Shown: positions 17,345-26,008 of the stretch, piece by piece
How the letters are laid out: each line of letters begins with the position of its first letter
Numbering within the stretch: position 1 is the first letter of the stretch
NCBI RefSeq assembly: GCF_900102795.1
Contig: NZ_FMWG01000008.1
Location: 1-64,000 of the forward strand
Origin: Epibacterium ulvae
GTDB lineage: Bacteria > Pseudomonadota > Alphaproteobacteria > Rhodobacterales > Rhodobacteraceae
Reading direction: 5' to 3'
Length of the DNA: 64,000 nucleotides
The notes under the pieces: model-generated
What the model was told of the DNA's origin: nothing
The model's database searches: none
The model's input: the letters and a program-made list of their open reading frames with translations, nothing else
Made by a program: the position numbers and the translations under genes

Positions 17345-17544
17345 CGCAAAGGTGTTGCACTTCGGACATAATGCATTTCGTTCCGATTCCAGCGCAATTC
17401 GCCGACCTTTGCAAGTACTCACTCGATAACAATTGCCAAGGTAATATGCATAGCCGCCGCGCTTTCTGGATAGAATGGGTTTGTTTCTTTGAGGGGTTTT
17501 GGGGTCAAAACGGCCATAGTGCTGCTTGGCTTCAGGTAAGCGTT
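17345..17544. other. non-coding gap after the PLD cassette
   Basis: No gene or clear terminator. On the minus strand the downstream part of the IS481 remnant may continue into this gap, but the similarity has decayed beyond recognition. Confidence 0.3.
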
Positions 17545-17704
17545 GTAAGACAAGGGCCTAGGTGTTCAGTCCAGGAATGTGGTGGGTTGGATTTAGAATG
17601 GATCGGTCTGGTTCGTTCGAAGATGTGTTTGAATGCTGATGTGTCTTGCTTGCGATTGGTGAATTGGATGCCGTTATCCGTCAGGATCGTGTGGATCTTG
17701 TAGG
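17545..17704 (-). mobile_element. IS481-family transposase remnant
   Basis: The minus strand from about 17702 reads YKIHTILTDNGIQFTNRKQD, then SAFKHIFERTR and later HSWT. This is the DDE region of IS481-family transposases, with the second catalytic Asp in LTDNG; intact relatives have HPWTNGQVERMNRT where this copy has decayed to HSWTEHL. Both gene ends are missing. It abuts the stop of the transposon-related gene at 17716 and so probably helped to disrupt the older transposon. Confidence 0.78.
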
Positions 17705-17715
17705 ACTGTCACAGT

Positions 17716-18282
17716 TTACACCAGCGCCCGCACATCTTCCTTACGGTAGATCGGGGTGCCTTTGACGACAGCGGCTTTCGATATTTGCTTTCGAGCAATG
17801 ATCGACCTCACTGTCCCAACAGAAACGCCGTTAGCTTGTGCCACAGTCCTCGCTGTTTGATATTCTTGCAGAAAGCTGTCCAAAGACTCTTTTAGCACGG
17901 CTTCTAGTCTGATTAGGCCCATATTCTCTTTGACCGAACAGGGCGTCAGTTTGACTGTTTCTTCAGAGTGCAGTTTTGCGAGGGCGCAAACAAAGAACCA
18001 TCTCGTAAAGATCAGTATCTGTTGCTTCTTGCTTTCGTTCCAGACCGACCGATAAGGGTCAGGGACTGGCGACGCGTCAGCCTGATTTACAGTTTTCCTG
18101 ATGCAATCCCAGGATGGGCCGCCAACAATTTGATCCAATTGCTCCCACGAAAACTGTTCGGTAACTTCAGATCCGTCGTCTCTGCGAAACGTTGCAAACT
18201 TGGCGTGGGATGCAACAAAGCGGTAGGGGATACGATCAATCAGATAGAGGTCTGATTTCGAAAACCGGAACTTCCTGCTCAT
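17716..18282 (-). CDS. transposon protein: TnsB/TniA-like N-terminus, possibly fused to a TniQ-like tail
   Basis: A 188-residue protein overlapping the upstream TnsA-like gene by ATGA. Residues 1 to about 60 (RKFRFSKSDLYLIDRIPYRF, then a FSWEQLDQI helix) resemble the N-terminal domain of TnsB/TniA/MuA-type transposases, which should be followed by an rve catalytic core of several hundred residues. None is present. The last 60 residues (SFLQEYQTARTVAQANGVSV, GTPIYRKEDVRALV) look like a helix-turn-helix tail of the kind found at the end of TniQ-like proteins. I infer an in-frame deletion that removed the transposase core and the genes behind it, but it could be a natural small protein. It cannot transpose DNA by itself. 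Confidence 0.5.
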   Translation of the reverse strand: MSRKFRFSKSDLYLIDRIPYRFVASHAKFATFRRDDGSEVTEQFSWEQLDQIVGGPSWDCIRKTVNQADASPVPDPYRSVWNESKKQQILIFTRWFFVCALAKLHSEETVKLTPCSVKENMGLIRLEAVLKESLDSFLQEYQTARTVAQANGVSVGTVRSIIARKQISKAAVVKGTPIYRKEDVRALV

Positions 18283-19079
18283 GCCGCAGCCCGGATCAGA
18301 GTGAATTCATTGATCTTGCCTGGGCTAACTCTTTCGAGCTTTCCCTCAAAGATGGCCCGATAAATCGAGCGGTAGCTCCGCCCCCCCATCTTTAGAAGCT
18401 TCATCAAATCGTGGATCGCGAGAATGCCGCGTATTGTCGGGATAACTTCATCAAGACGACTAAGGACATCCCAATCTGGAAAGAGCCTGAACTTTAGGTA
18501 GGTCAAAGCATTGGTAGCATCTAACCTTTTGAAGCAGTTCTCAGTGACCAAACGGATTTCATCAAACTGCGAACAATGTTCTGAAGCTCTAAGTTGCCTG
18601 AGTTCGCGTAAGAAACGCCCGGATTGAAGTCGCTCGGTCGGCTTCACGGCGATGGCTACCACACGGCCGGATTTGTAGCGCGCGACCAAGTCGAAGTAAT
18701 GGTTTTGGGGGTTTCCGTCTTCGTCCCGAAATGGGATTGGCCCAAATTATTCCTGTACTTGTTCAACCGATGGGTTTGAGAGAACAAGCGCAAGGTGGTG
18801 ATATTCCAACTGACTGTCGAGCCCATATATGCGCGGACGGCCTGTCGGCAGGTCAGGCAAGACGGAAAACAACCTGCAGGCCCCACGCGATCTGGGATTT
18901 ATCGTGCGATTGCCCTGATACGGGATCGGTGGATCCGCGTCGACCGTCAGGTCAGGTAGCTGAACTTCATCGCGTAGCTCTCGGGCGTTTAGCCGACGTA
19001 TTACTTCAGGCATGCCCGACAGATCACGGGGCATAGGGAGCGAAGCCACATTTGTAGACGACAAGTTTTTGGTGAACAT
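18279..19079 (-). pseudogene. TnsA-like endonuclease pseudogene (nonsense mutation)
   Basis: A single frame of 266 codons interrupted by one TAA at 18747-18749 (EQVQE-stop-FGPIPF; CAA is the likely ancestor). The part before it has MPEVIRRLNARELRDE and GRPRIYGLDSQLEYHHLALV. The part after it has NHYFDLVARY, then GRVVAIAVKPTE, giving the Asp and the x-V-K of a PD-(D/E)xK nuclease, the fold of TnsA. In Tn7-like elements TnsA cuts the 5' strands at transposon ends. It overlaps the next gene by ATGA, the normal tnsA-tnsB arrangement. Only the premature stop disables it, so the decay is recent. Confidence 0.72.
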
Positions 19080-19261
19080 AAGAATTCATCCCAGTCTCGA
19101 AAGAAGATGGAGGAAACAGGCGCACCAAGCCGTTGGCCCGATAGGCGCCTGTTGACTTCGACGTGGTTGCGTGGGATGAAAGTAGCGACCAAACTAACAA
19201 CGGGCTCTGCACGCTTTGCGCTGCGGGGCCTGTTTCATTTCATCCAGGTGATTTCGCTAAA

Positions 19262-19495
19262 TCATTTAGGCACCTCATTCTGGTCGCTAAGCAAATAAGT
19301 TGCCAATTCGTCGGGATCTTCGCGAAGCACGCTGGCCAGTTCCGTCACAACCGGGCGGCTTATTCTGCGACCGCCAATCACCAGACTGACAGTGCTTTGG
19401 TGCCGCCCTATGAGATCGGAGAACTCCTGAATTGTCAGGCCTGCTTCCATGAGAAGCCTAAACTTTATCGTCTCTGCGGCCCTACGAAGTTTCAC
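19262..19495 (-). CDS. XRE-family helix-turn-helix regulator
   Basis: A 77-residue DNA-binding protein from GTG at 19495 (GGGAGA upstream; the open frame extends to 19564). The helix-turn-helix is AGLTIQEFSDLIGRHQSTVS followed by LVIGGRRISRPVVTELAS, typical of XRE/Cro-type proteins. The last residues (LREDPDELATYLLSD) form a short acidic helix. It faces a 23-bp palindrome at 19634-19656 that could be its operator. The larger partner usual in HipA- or RelE-type pairs is not seen next to it; the nearest gene, at 19850, is divergent and unknown. Confidence 0.78.
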   Translation of the reverse strand: MKLRRAAETIKFRLLMEAGLTIQEFSDLIGRHQSTVSLVIGGRRISRPVVTELASVLREDPDELATYLLSDQNEVPK

Positions 19496-19633
19496 GGAAT
19501 TCTCCCAGCAATGCACATTGACGGCTTGACCGATAATATGGCTGATCTGATTCGGTGGCAACAACTAAGTGTGTCCGGATTCGTAATTTTATTATTCAAT
19601 AACATGTAGTTAAATGGCGCTTCCTCATTGCTA

Positions 19634-19656
19634 TCTACTGTCGATTCTACAGTAGA
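19634..19656. promoter_or_regulatory. 23-bp palindrome upstream of the XRE gene
   Basis: TCTACTGT and ACAGTAGA form perfect 8-bp arms around a 7-base centre (CGATTCT). It lies 140 bases upstream of the XRE start and 194 bases upstream of the divergent unknown gene. There is no T run on either side, so an operator fits better than a terminator. The binding protein is inferred. Confidence 0.55.
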
Positions 19657-19849
19657 CATTTAGAAGCCGCCCTAGGCAGCGCAGTTGCGTTGAGCGCGAC
19701 CAATCGTGTTTCAACCTGTTTAATCGCGCCTCTACCTCGCACGTAGACCATAGAAACAAAGAGCGATTGCTTGCGGCACATAAGATCGTAAAAGAGAGGT
19801 GGCGCACGGGACATCGAGATCTCGCCAGTTTCTGTTTTGGGGCCATAAG

Positions 19850-20872
19850 ATGATACTCTACAAGACAATCGCCTTGCAGTATGGGCGCTACCTCGAAACC
19901 GGCCTATCCGGAGATGAGTACGATCTCGTGGCGCGTGTGGGTCCAACGGAGGAAACCCGCATACAACGGCAGGGTATCTTGCACGATCTCGCCGCGGCCC
20001 GGATTTACCTGCTCGACCACCGCGCTGCGAACTACCTCGATAGCCTTCGAATGGATGTCCAAGGTATGCCTTGGGAGGATCGACCGGAGGCCCACATCCA
20101 AGGTTATGTGCGCGAAGTTGATTTCCCGCAGGATTTGGTTTGGGTCGAGTATGACAGCCGAAAGCTCTGGGAGGACCGTGTAGCACGCGGCCTAACGACC
20201 ATGAGCGAAGACGAGCTGAGTATCTGGCATCAGCGCGGGTTCCTATTCGACAATCGATCTCCAGACAAAATGACCGTTCAACTTTTCACTGCCATCACTG
20301 ATCGCAATTTCTGGGACTCACCTGTCACACTGGTTCTCAACAAGTCTCAAGGTGGCCGCCTCGACTTCAGCAACGCAAACTGGCAACTGCAGAACAACGT
20401 CATCTTATCGCGAATGCAACTCAGTTCCGGCGACCAGCAGCACGACCTGAAGGAACATATAGAAACGCACAAAGGTTATTTAACCTACGAGATGGTGATT
20501 GGTTTCATGCTATTTGCTGCGTTGGCCGCACACGAGGACGACCTGTTATCGCGCGAAGCTCCAAGCCTTTCGACCTCGCAGGCGAAGGCGGCACGAAAAT
20601 TCGGCAAAACCTGGATGGCCGAAACGCTCCGGTCGCACATCACGATCCAGATCGGGCCTGCAGGCGAGCGGCACCTGACCGAGCGCGAGGCTCGGCGGCA
20701 GTTCGAACAGGTTCAAGCCTCTGGACGTGCAACACCAGTGGAGCACTGGGTCGCTGAGCATGAAAGGCACTATTCGAACGGAAAGGTTGTACGGATTCGC
20801 GCGCACAAGCGGGGTCAGCCTGCGAGTCGAGGATTGCCTGTGCGGGTGGTGGGGCCGCGAATTGAGAGCTAA
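19850..20872 (+). CDS. unknown protein, possibly phage- or plasmid-derived
   Basis: A 340-residue protein from ATG 19850 (GTG 19799 is the alternative; neither has a good ribosome site). I do not recognise the whole. Seen: an N-terminal alpha/beta region (YKTIALQYGRYLETGLSGDE), a conserved-looking acidic/aromatic middle (DLVWVEYDSRKLWEDRVARG) and a short hydrophobic helix (YEMVIGFMLFAALAAHEDD). The C-terminal basic segment HERHYSNGKVVRIRAHKRGQ then PVRVVGP resembles tails of hypothetical proteins in alphaproteobacterial prophages, where a similar HWRxGH/VRxHxRG ending occurs. It is isolated, divergent from the XRE regulator. Confidence 0.6.
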   Translation: MILYKTIALQYGRYLETGLSGDEYDLVARVGPTEETRIQRQGILHDLAAARIYLLDHRAANYLDSLRMDVQGMPWEDRPEAHIQGYVREVDFPQDLVWVEYDSRKLWEDRVARGLTTMSEDELSIWHQRGFLFDNRSPDKMTVQLFTAITDRNFWDSPVTLVLNKSQGGRLDFSNANWQLQNNVILSRMQLSSGDQQHDLKEHIETHKGYLTYEMVIGFMLFAALAAHEDDLLSREAPSLSTSQAKAARKFGKTWMAETLRSHITIQIGPAGERHLTEREARRQFEQVQASGRATPVEHWVAEHERHYSNGKVVRIRAHKRGQPASRGLPVRVVGPRIES

Positions 20873-21166
20873 GCTACCCGGCGTCCATTCTCGAAATGGC
20901 CTGAATCGGAGTCGGCGAGATGTGCTGTTAAGACGGCCCTAAGCCGACATTCTTGAACCTGGCGGCGAAAGACAGGTATGAGCCCAAACTACCACATGCC
21001 GCAGTGTGGACAAATGTCCGCTTTGGTTTGTTGGAGGAGTTGCGTTATGGTACGCCCAATGCAATTGCACACGATACCAACGAAAGCCTGCTTTGGACGT
21101 GGAGCGTTTACTACGTTGGTGTCAGTCAGACTATTCAAAAGCGTTCGCTTACCCCGACGCAAGTGA
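20873..21166. other. intergenic stretch holding a dispersed repeat copy
   Basis: No supported gene; a 76-codon frame at 20953-21183 lacks a ribosome site and recognisable content. From 20946 to about 21035 it carries a sequence related to copies near 29139 and 33899: GACATTC, about ten bases, GGCGGCGAAAG, then AATGTCCGCT. Roseobacter intergenic regions often carry such repeats, from memory. Confidence 0.45.
20946..21035. repeat. dispersed intergenic repeat, copy A
   Basis: Shares GACATTC, GGCGGCGAAAG and AATGTCCGCT in the same order and with similar spacing as copy C at 33899-33981, and the first two blocks with copy B at 29139-29183. It is non-coding and sits at the right edge of the accessory region. 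Confidence 0.55.
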
Positions 21167-22036
21167 TCAATAAAACGATTTGACGTGTTTAATCAGCGCC
21201 TGAACAGGGGGCAGGTCTTCGCGTCCAGCGGGGATCGTCAAATAAACCGATCTGAGTAGATTCTGGTCTCGCAAGGCCACTGATTTCAGGCCCGCTGAAC
21301 TGGCAGAACTTTCCGGCATGATTGAGATACCGTGATCCTGCGCAAGCAATGATTTTATCCAATCTTCCCGCTCGCTGCTGGCCACGACATTCAGGTTCAC
21401 ATCGTTCTTGTCAACCATCGACAAGATCATATCCCGAAACTCGCATCGCAACCTGTCTATATAGGGAAACTCGGCGATCATCTTCAGAGGGATCGACTCG
21501 CGTTGAGCCAACCGGTTTTGCAATCCGCAGGACATCACCATGCGTTCCTGAAACAATTCATGGGTGCGCACTCGTGGAACAGCTTCGACAGGGCTGCCAA
21601 TGATTGCGACATCGACTTTGCCATTCAATAGCGCCTCTTGAATCGTTGCAGCGGTGAAATCCAACAGCTCAATCGACAGCGTCGGGTTGTCTTGCTGGAA
21701 CTGCGCCAGACAACGGCCTACCTTGCCTGGGTCTATGGTGCACATGATCGCAATACGGATACATGCGGTTTCGGTCTTCGCAATCCGTGATGCAAGCTGT
21801 GCAGCGCGACTTGCTGCATCCTCCACCTCCTGAAGAGAGGTACGCATGCGTTCACCCAGGCGGGTCAAGTGCGTCAAACGCCCTTCTCTTCGGATCAGAG
21901 ATCCGCCAAATTCCGATTCAAGCTGCTGGATTGCTTTACTCAATGCAGGTTGCGAGATCTTCAATTCTCTCGCAGCCTGAGAAAAATTGAGTGTGCGTGC
22001 GACGGTAAGAAAATATCGAATGCGACGAAGTTCCAT
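21167..22036 (-). CDS. LysR family transcriptional regulator of the P460-hemA cluster
   Basis: A 289-residue LysR-type regulator. The N-terminal winged helix is ELRRIRYFLTVARTLNFSQA, then LKISQPALSKAIQQLE. The rest is the periplasmic-binding-like effector domain (VDVAIIGSPVEAVPRVRTHE, SLLAQDHGISIMPESS). The start at 22036 is chosen because the family begins MELRxxRYF here; an upstream codon at 22129 would add a non-family leader that reads into the promoter. It is divergent from the cytochrome P460 gene with 105 bases between, the classical LysR/target arrangement, so it probably controls that operon in response to an unknown small molecule. Confidence 0.92.
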   Translation of the reverse strand: MELRRIRYFLTVARTLNFSQAARELKISQPALSKAIQQLESEFGGSLIRREGRLTHLTRLGERMRTSLQEVEDAASRAAQLASRIAKTETACIRIAIMCTIDPGKVGRCLAQFQQDNPTLSIELLDFTAATIQEALLNGKVDVAIIGSPVEAVPRVRTHELFQERMVMSCGLQNRLAQRESIPLKMIAEFPYIDRLRCEFRDMILSMVDKNDVNLNVVASSEREDWIKSLLAQDHGISIMPESSASSAGLKSVALRDQNLLRSVYLTIPAGREDLPPVQALIKHVKSFY

Positions 22037-22141
22037 AGGGTCTTGTACCTCAGCGGGGCGGGTGGGCCAGTTATACATACCATAACTAAAATATATGATT
22101 GGATGCACTAGATTTGAGGTCAGCCACAAGGAGACCTCTCG

Positions 22142-22747
22142 ATGAAGCTACCACACTACGCTGCTGCCACAGGAATTGTCGCTTTTGCTTTGGCGGGTGC
22201 AGTTCTGGCTCAATCCTCAGCAGAAAATATTGCCGAAGCGGCCTTTAATGACGACGGGTCAGTCAATGTTCCCACTGATTACCGTCGCTGGGTTTTCATC
22301 GGTTCGCCACTGACCCCCAATGCCCTGAATGACGGCGAGGCTCCTTTTCCAGAGTTTCACAATGTCTATGTCGAACCTTCGGCCTATGACCATTTTGCAG
22401 AAACCGGTGAATGGGCAAATGGTACGCAGATTGCCAAAGAATTGGTGATGATCCGCGAAGGCGGCAATTGCACCGAAGAAGATGGCGCTTGTTTCGAAGT
22501 GTCCGGCAACGGGTACTTTCAGGGCGAATTCGTCGGTCTTGAACTGACGGTCAAAGATACGGAACGGTTCAGTGGCGAACCGGGCGGCTGGGTCTATTAC
22601 AGTTTTGGGCACGAAGGCGAACCCTATGCTGAAACAGCACAGGCCTTCCCAGCAGAATCCTGCAACGCCTGTCATGAATCCAACGCAGATACCGATTTCG
22701 TGTTTACCCAGTTCTATCCTGTGCTTCGCGCCGTTCAGGGAAATTGA
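22142..22747 (+). CDS. cytochrome P460 family protein
   Basis: A secreted c-type heme protein of 201 residues. A signal peptide covers residues 1 to about 23 (AFALAGAVLAQ). The P460 domain follows: DYRRWVFIGSPLTPNALN, HNVYVEPSAYDHFAETGEW, ELVMIREGG and, near the end, the heme-binding C174-N-A-C-H178. Characterised P460 enzymes oxidise hydroxylamine, and relatives handle nitric oxide. The Lys-heme cross-link depends on one lysine; K100 in IAKELVMI and K139 in LTVKDTE are candidates, undecided. A ribosome site (AAGGAG) precedes the ATG. It is first in a LysR-linked operon with hemA. Confidence 0.9.
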   Translation: MKLPHYAAATGIVAFALAGAVLAQSSAENIAEAAFNDDGSVNVPTDYRRWVFIGSPLTPNALNDGEAPFPEFHNVYVEPSAYDHFAETGEWANGTQIAKELVMIREGGNCTEEDGACFEVSGNGYFQGEFVGLELTVKDTERFSGEPGGWVYYSFGHEGEPYAETAQAFPAESCNACHESNADTDFVFTQFYPVLRAVQGN

Positions 22748-22750
22748 GAC

Positions 22751-23014
22751 GTGAAACGTCTATTGGGTTGCCTCGCTCTGATTAGCCCAATCGGAGCGCT
22801 CCCCGGGTCGGCACAGGAGTTTTCTGTGTCGACCGAAGGGGTCGTTGGATCAAATGGAAGCATCCACATGCCCAAGGGCGAGTTTCGCACCAGTTGGCCA
22901 ATGCTGGGTAGCTGGACCATTCTGGACGAAGGCGAAGCCACTGGACAGCACGTTGTCTATACGCAGCGGGGCGGATTAGCTAAAACGATCCGTTCCCGTT
23001 GCAGTTGGGAGTGA
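22751..23014 (+). pseudogene. truncated second cytochrome P460-like gene
   Basis: It begins with GTG 4 bases after the previous stop and encodes a signal peptide (LLGCLALISPIGALPGSAQ). Then come FRTSWPMLGSWTILDEGE and GQHVVYTQRG, which parallel the first quarter of a P460 domain. The rest of the domain, including any heme CxxCH, is missing; the frame runs out in GLAKTIRSRC. It is probably a deletion remnant of a tandem P460 paralogue, although a short functional periplasmic peptide cannot be ruled out. Confidence 0.6.
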
Positions 23015-23081
23015 GCGAGTTGTCCATGTTTCGAACCTGTAGGATTGTTCGTGCACCTGCGCGGTCAACTGGAGTATTGGA

Positions 23082-24359
23082 ATGAAGCGTTTCTCAAACC
23101 TGCGACGCCCACCGAACCTAGGAGCGCAGATACCGGTGGACTATACTGCTCAGCTCGATACAGCGATTGCCAGGCTGCATGATGAAGGACGTTACCGGAC
23201 TTTCATCGACATCGAACGCCGCAATGGTCATTTCCCGCATGCGGTGCGGACACGCCCGGACGGGTCGCAGCAGAACATCACCGTGTGGTGTGGCAATGAC
23301 TATCTGGGCATGGGCCAGCACCCGGTTGTTCTGAACGCCATGCACGAAGCGGTTGATGCCACTGGTGCCGGCTCGGGCGGGACCCGCAACATTTCCGGCA
23401 CCACCGTTTATCACAAACGTCTCGAGGCCGAACTGGCCGATTTGCATGGAAAAGAGGCCGCGCTGCTGTTCACCAGTGCTTACATCGCCAATGATGCGAC
23501 CCTCAGCACGTTGCCGAAACTGTTTCCCGGCCTGATTATCTATTCCGATGCGCTCAACCATGCGTCGATGATCGAGGGTGTGCGCCGCAACGGCGGTGCC
23601 AAACGCATCTTCCGTCACAACGATGTGGCCCATCTGCGCGAACTACTTGAGGCCGACGATCCCAAGGCACCGAAGCTGATCGCGTTTGAATCCATCTACT
23701 CGATGGACAGCGATTTTGGTCCGATCGAGGAAATTTGCGATTTGGCCGATGAATTCGGCGCGCTGACCTATCTTGACGAGGTCCACGCAGTTGGCATGTA
23801 CGGCCCGCGCGGTGGCGGCGTGGCCGAGCGTGATCGTCTGGCGCATCGTATCGACATCATCAACGGCACCCTTGCCAAAGCCTTTGGCGTGATAGGTGGT
23901 TATATCGCAGCCAGCGCGAAATTTTGTGACGCGGTGCGCTCTTACGCTCCGGGTTTCATCTTTACCACCTCGCTGCCGCCAGCGGTCGCGGCAGGGGCGG
24001 CGGCTTCGGTTGCTTATCTGAAATCCGCCCCTGAACTGCGCAAGCAGCATCAGACCCAGGCCAGTATTCTCAAGTTGCGCTTGAAGGGGATGGGCCTGCC
24101 GCTGATCGATCACGGCAGCCACATCGTTCCCGTGATCGTCGGCAACCCGATACATACCAAAAAGCTCAGCGATATGCTGCTGGATGACTACGGCATTTAC
24201 GTTCAGCCAATCAACTTCCCAACCGTTCCGCGCGGCACCGAGCGCCTGCGCTTTACTCCGTCACCGGTGCATGGATCAGAAGAACTTGATCTGCTCGTGA
24301 CTGGACTAAACGCACTTTGGACCCAATGTGAACTGAATCGCGATGAACGGGCTGGATAA
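23082..24359 (+). CDS. hemA: 5-aminolevulinate synthase
   Basis: HemA condenses glycine and succinyl-CoA to 5-aminolevulinate, the first step of heme synthesis in alphaproteobacteria; it uses PLP. The 425 residues match Rhodobacter HemA throughout: [66 protein letters not shown] and the PLP lysine K266 in GTLAKAFG. Homologues start at the valine equivalent to residue 19 (GTG at 23136), so the first 18 residues are an extension; GGAG 7 bases before 23082 supports the longer form. Lying between heme-protein genes and redox enzymes, it may supply heme locally and need not be the only copy in the genome. Confidence 0.93.
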   Translation: MKRFSNLRRPPNLGAQIPVDYTAQLDTAIARLHDEGRYRTFIDIERRNGHFPHAVRTRPDGSQQNITVWCGNDYLGMGQHPVVLNAMHEAVDATGAGSGGTRNISGTTVYHKRLEAELADLHGKEAALLFTSAYIANDATLSTLPKLFPGLIIYSDALNHASMIEGVRRNGGAKRIFRHNDVAHLRELLEADDPKAPKLIAFESIYSMDSDFGPIEEICDLADEFGALTYLDEVHAVGMYGPRGGGVAERDRLAHRIDIINGTLAKAFGVIGGYIAASAKFCDAVRSYAPGFIFTTSLPPAVAAGAAASVAYLKSAPELRKQHQTQASILKLRLKGMGLPLIDHGSHIVPVIVGNPIHTKKLSDMLLDDYGIYVQPINFPTVPRGTERLRFTPSPVHGSEELDLLVTGLNALWTQCELNRDERAG

Positions 24360-24412
24360 CGCGCTTGTCGATCCGCCAACAACCAACAACAAGTTTCCGG
24401 AGCTAAATATTT

Positions 24413-25921
24413 ATGTCACAGCTATCGAATGTGATCCTGTCGCTTTTGCAAATCCTCTCATATGCTTTCATCTTTGCCATCGGTCTGGCCGTACTTTGGG
24501 TGGTGGTGACTTATTTTCGCGACAAGACCCAAACCGAAAGCACCTTGCGTCGCAACTATCCGGTGATCGCACGGTTCCGCTATTTCTTTGAGCACATGGG
24601 CGAGTTCCTTCGTCAGTATTTCTTTGCTCAGGACCGCGAAGAAATGCCGTTCAACAGGGCCGAACGGTCCTGGGTTTACCGCGCCGCCAAGAATGTGGAT
24701 TCCACTGTGGCCTTTGGCTCGACCCGTGATTTGCGCCCGACCGGAACGGTCTATTTTGTGAACTGCCCGTTTCCGACGCTGGAACAGGACGCGCAAGAGC
24801 CATCAGCCGTGACCATCGGGCCATTTGCGCAGCACCCATATACCACTGATTCAGTTTTTAACATTTCCGGCATGAGCTATGGCGCAATCTCTGTTCCGGC
24901 CGTGCGGGCGCTGTCATCCGGTGCAAAAGCCGCGGGTATCTGGATCAACACTGGCGAGGGCGGCTTGTCGCCCTATCACCTGGAAAGTGGCGCGGACGTC
25001 GTTTTCCAGATCGGGACCGGCAAATTTGGCGTACGCAAATCCGAAGGCGGTTTTGACGAAGATAAGCTGCGCGCTGTTGCGGCCCATGATGCCGTGAAGA
25101 TGTTCGAGATCAAGTTGAGCCAGGGCGCCAAACCCGGCAAGGGGGGCATTCTGCCCGGCGCGAAGGTCACCGAGGATATCGCGGCCATTCGTGGCCTGAA
25201 GGTCGGTCAGGACGCCATCAGCCCCAATCGGCACCCCGAGATCAACAGCGTGAGCGATCTGTTGGACATGATCAACTATGTGCGCGATGTGACCGGCAAG
25301 CCGGTCGGCTTCAAGGCGGTTATCGGAGCATATGGATTCTTCGAAAGCCTGTGTCAGGAAATTCTCAAACGTGGTCCTGAAAGTGCGCCGGATTTCGTTA
25401 CCATCGACAGCTCTGATGGCGGCACGGGCGCTGCCCCGATGAGCCTGATCGACAATATGGGCATGCCCATTCGCGAAAGCCTGCCGCTGACGGTGGATAT
25501 GCTCAGAAAGTATGGGTTGAAAGATCGGGTGAAGGTCTGCGCCAGTGGTAAGATGATCAACCCCTCCGAGGTGGCATGGGCCTTTTGCGCAGGTGCTGAT
25601 TTCGTGAACTCGGCACGGGGGTTCATGTTTGCGCTTGGCTGTATTCAGGCCCTGCAATGCAACAAGAATACATGTCCAACGGGCATCACGACCCACAATA
25701 AAAAACTGCAATTCGGGCTTGATCCCGTCAGCAAGGCGGAACGTGTCGCCAGCTATGCCAAGAACATGAAAAAAGAGATTGGGATCATCGCTCACAGCTG
25801 CGGTGTGGCCGAACCGCGTCTGCTGAAACGATATCATGCGCGCATCGTTCTGGACAACGGACGCTCGGCATCGATGGATGACCTTTACCCAAAACCACAA
25901 CAAATGCAGGCAGCTGAATAA
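24413..25921 (+). CDS. FMN-binding glutamate synthase family protein
   Basis: A 502-residue protein with an N-terminal transmembrane helix (residues about 8-35, ILSLLQILSYAFIFAIGLAV). A GltB-type FMN barrel follows: ISGMSYGAISVPAVRALSSG, GEGGLSPYHLESGAD, EIKLSQGAKPGKGG, DSSDGGTGAAPMSLID and ALQCNKNTCPTGITTHN (cysteines typical of the iron-sulfur site). It lacks the glutaminase domain of true large glutamate synthase, so it is the short, archaeal-type form whose real substrates are mostly unknown. It is anchored to the inner membrane with the domain probably cytoplasmic. It sits 53 bases after hemA in the same operon. Confidence 0.88.
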   Translation: MSQLSNVILSLLQILSYAFIFAIGLAVLWVVVTYFRDKTQTESTLRRNYPVIARFRYFFEHMGEFLRQYFFAQDREEMPFNRAERSWVYRAAKNVDSTVAFGSTRDLRPTGTVYFVNCPFPTLEQDAQEPSAVTIGPFAQHPYTTDSVFNISGMSYGAISVPAVRALSSGAKAAGIWINTGEGGLSPYHLESGADVVFQIGTGKFGVRKSEGGFDEDKLRAVAAHDAVKMFEIKLSQGAKPGKGGILPGAKVTEDIAAIRGLKVGQDAISPNRHPEINSVSDLLDMINYVRDVTGKPVGFKAVIGAYGFFESLCQEILKRGPESAPDFVTIDSSDGGTGAAPMSLIDNMGMPIRESLPLTVDMLRKYGLKDRVKVCASGKMINPSEVAWAFCAGADFVNSARGFMFALGCIQALQCNKNTCPTGITTHNKKLQFGLDPVSKAERVASYAKNMKKEIGIIAHSCGVAEPRLLKRYHARIVLDNGRSASMDDLYPKPQQMQAAE

Positions 25922-25946
25922 ACTTATCTGTATAATCAAAGGACAC

Positions 25947-25992
25947 GGCAGCCCCGGCTGCCTGCGGGGTGGCCATTCGCGCTGACCCCGCA
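25947..25992 (+). promoter_or_regulatory. two hairpins between the glutamate-synthase-like and ALS-like genes
   Basis: A short hairpin (GGCAGC and GCTGCC around CCCG, about 25947-25962) is followed at once by TGCGGGGT (25963-25970) pairing with ACCCCGCA (25985-25992). Neither has a T run, so a processing or attenuation site inside the operon fits better than a full terminator. The next gene starts 17 bases later. Confidence 0.45.
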
Positions 25993-26008
25993 AACATCAG
26001 GAGATCAC

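Noticed and set aside
20953-21183. 76-codon plus-strand frame
   Set aside because: No ribosome site, overlaps the dispersed repeat and the end of the LysR gene; the composition is not protein-like.
23136-24359. Shorter hemA start at GTG 23136
   Set aside because: It matches where homologues begin and may be right, but the ATG at 23082 has better ribosome-site spacing, so the longer form was kept with a note.
24914-25993. 359-codon open frame on the minus strand
   Set aside because: It lies entirely antisense to the glutamate-synthase-like gene, has no ribosome site and reads like codon-bias shadow.
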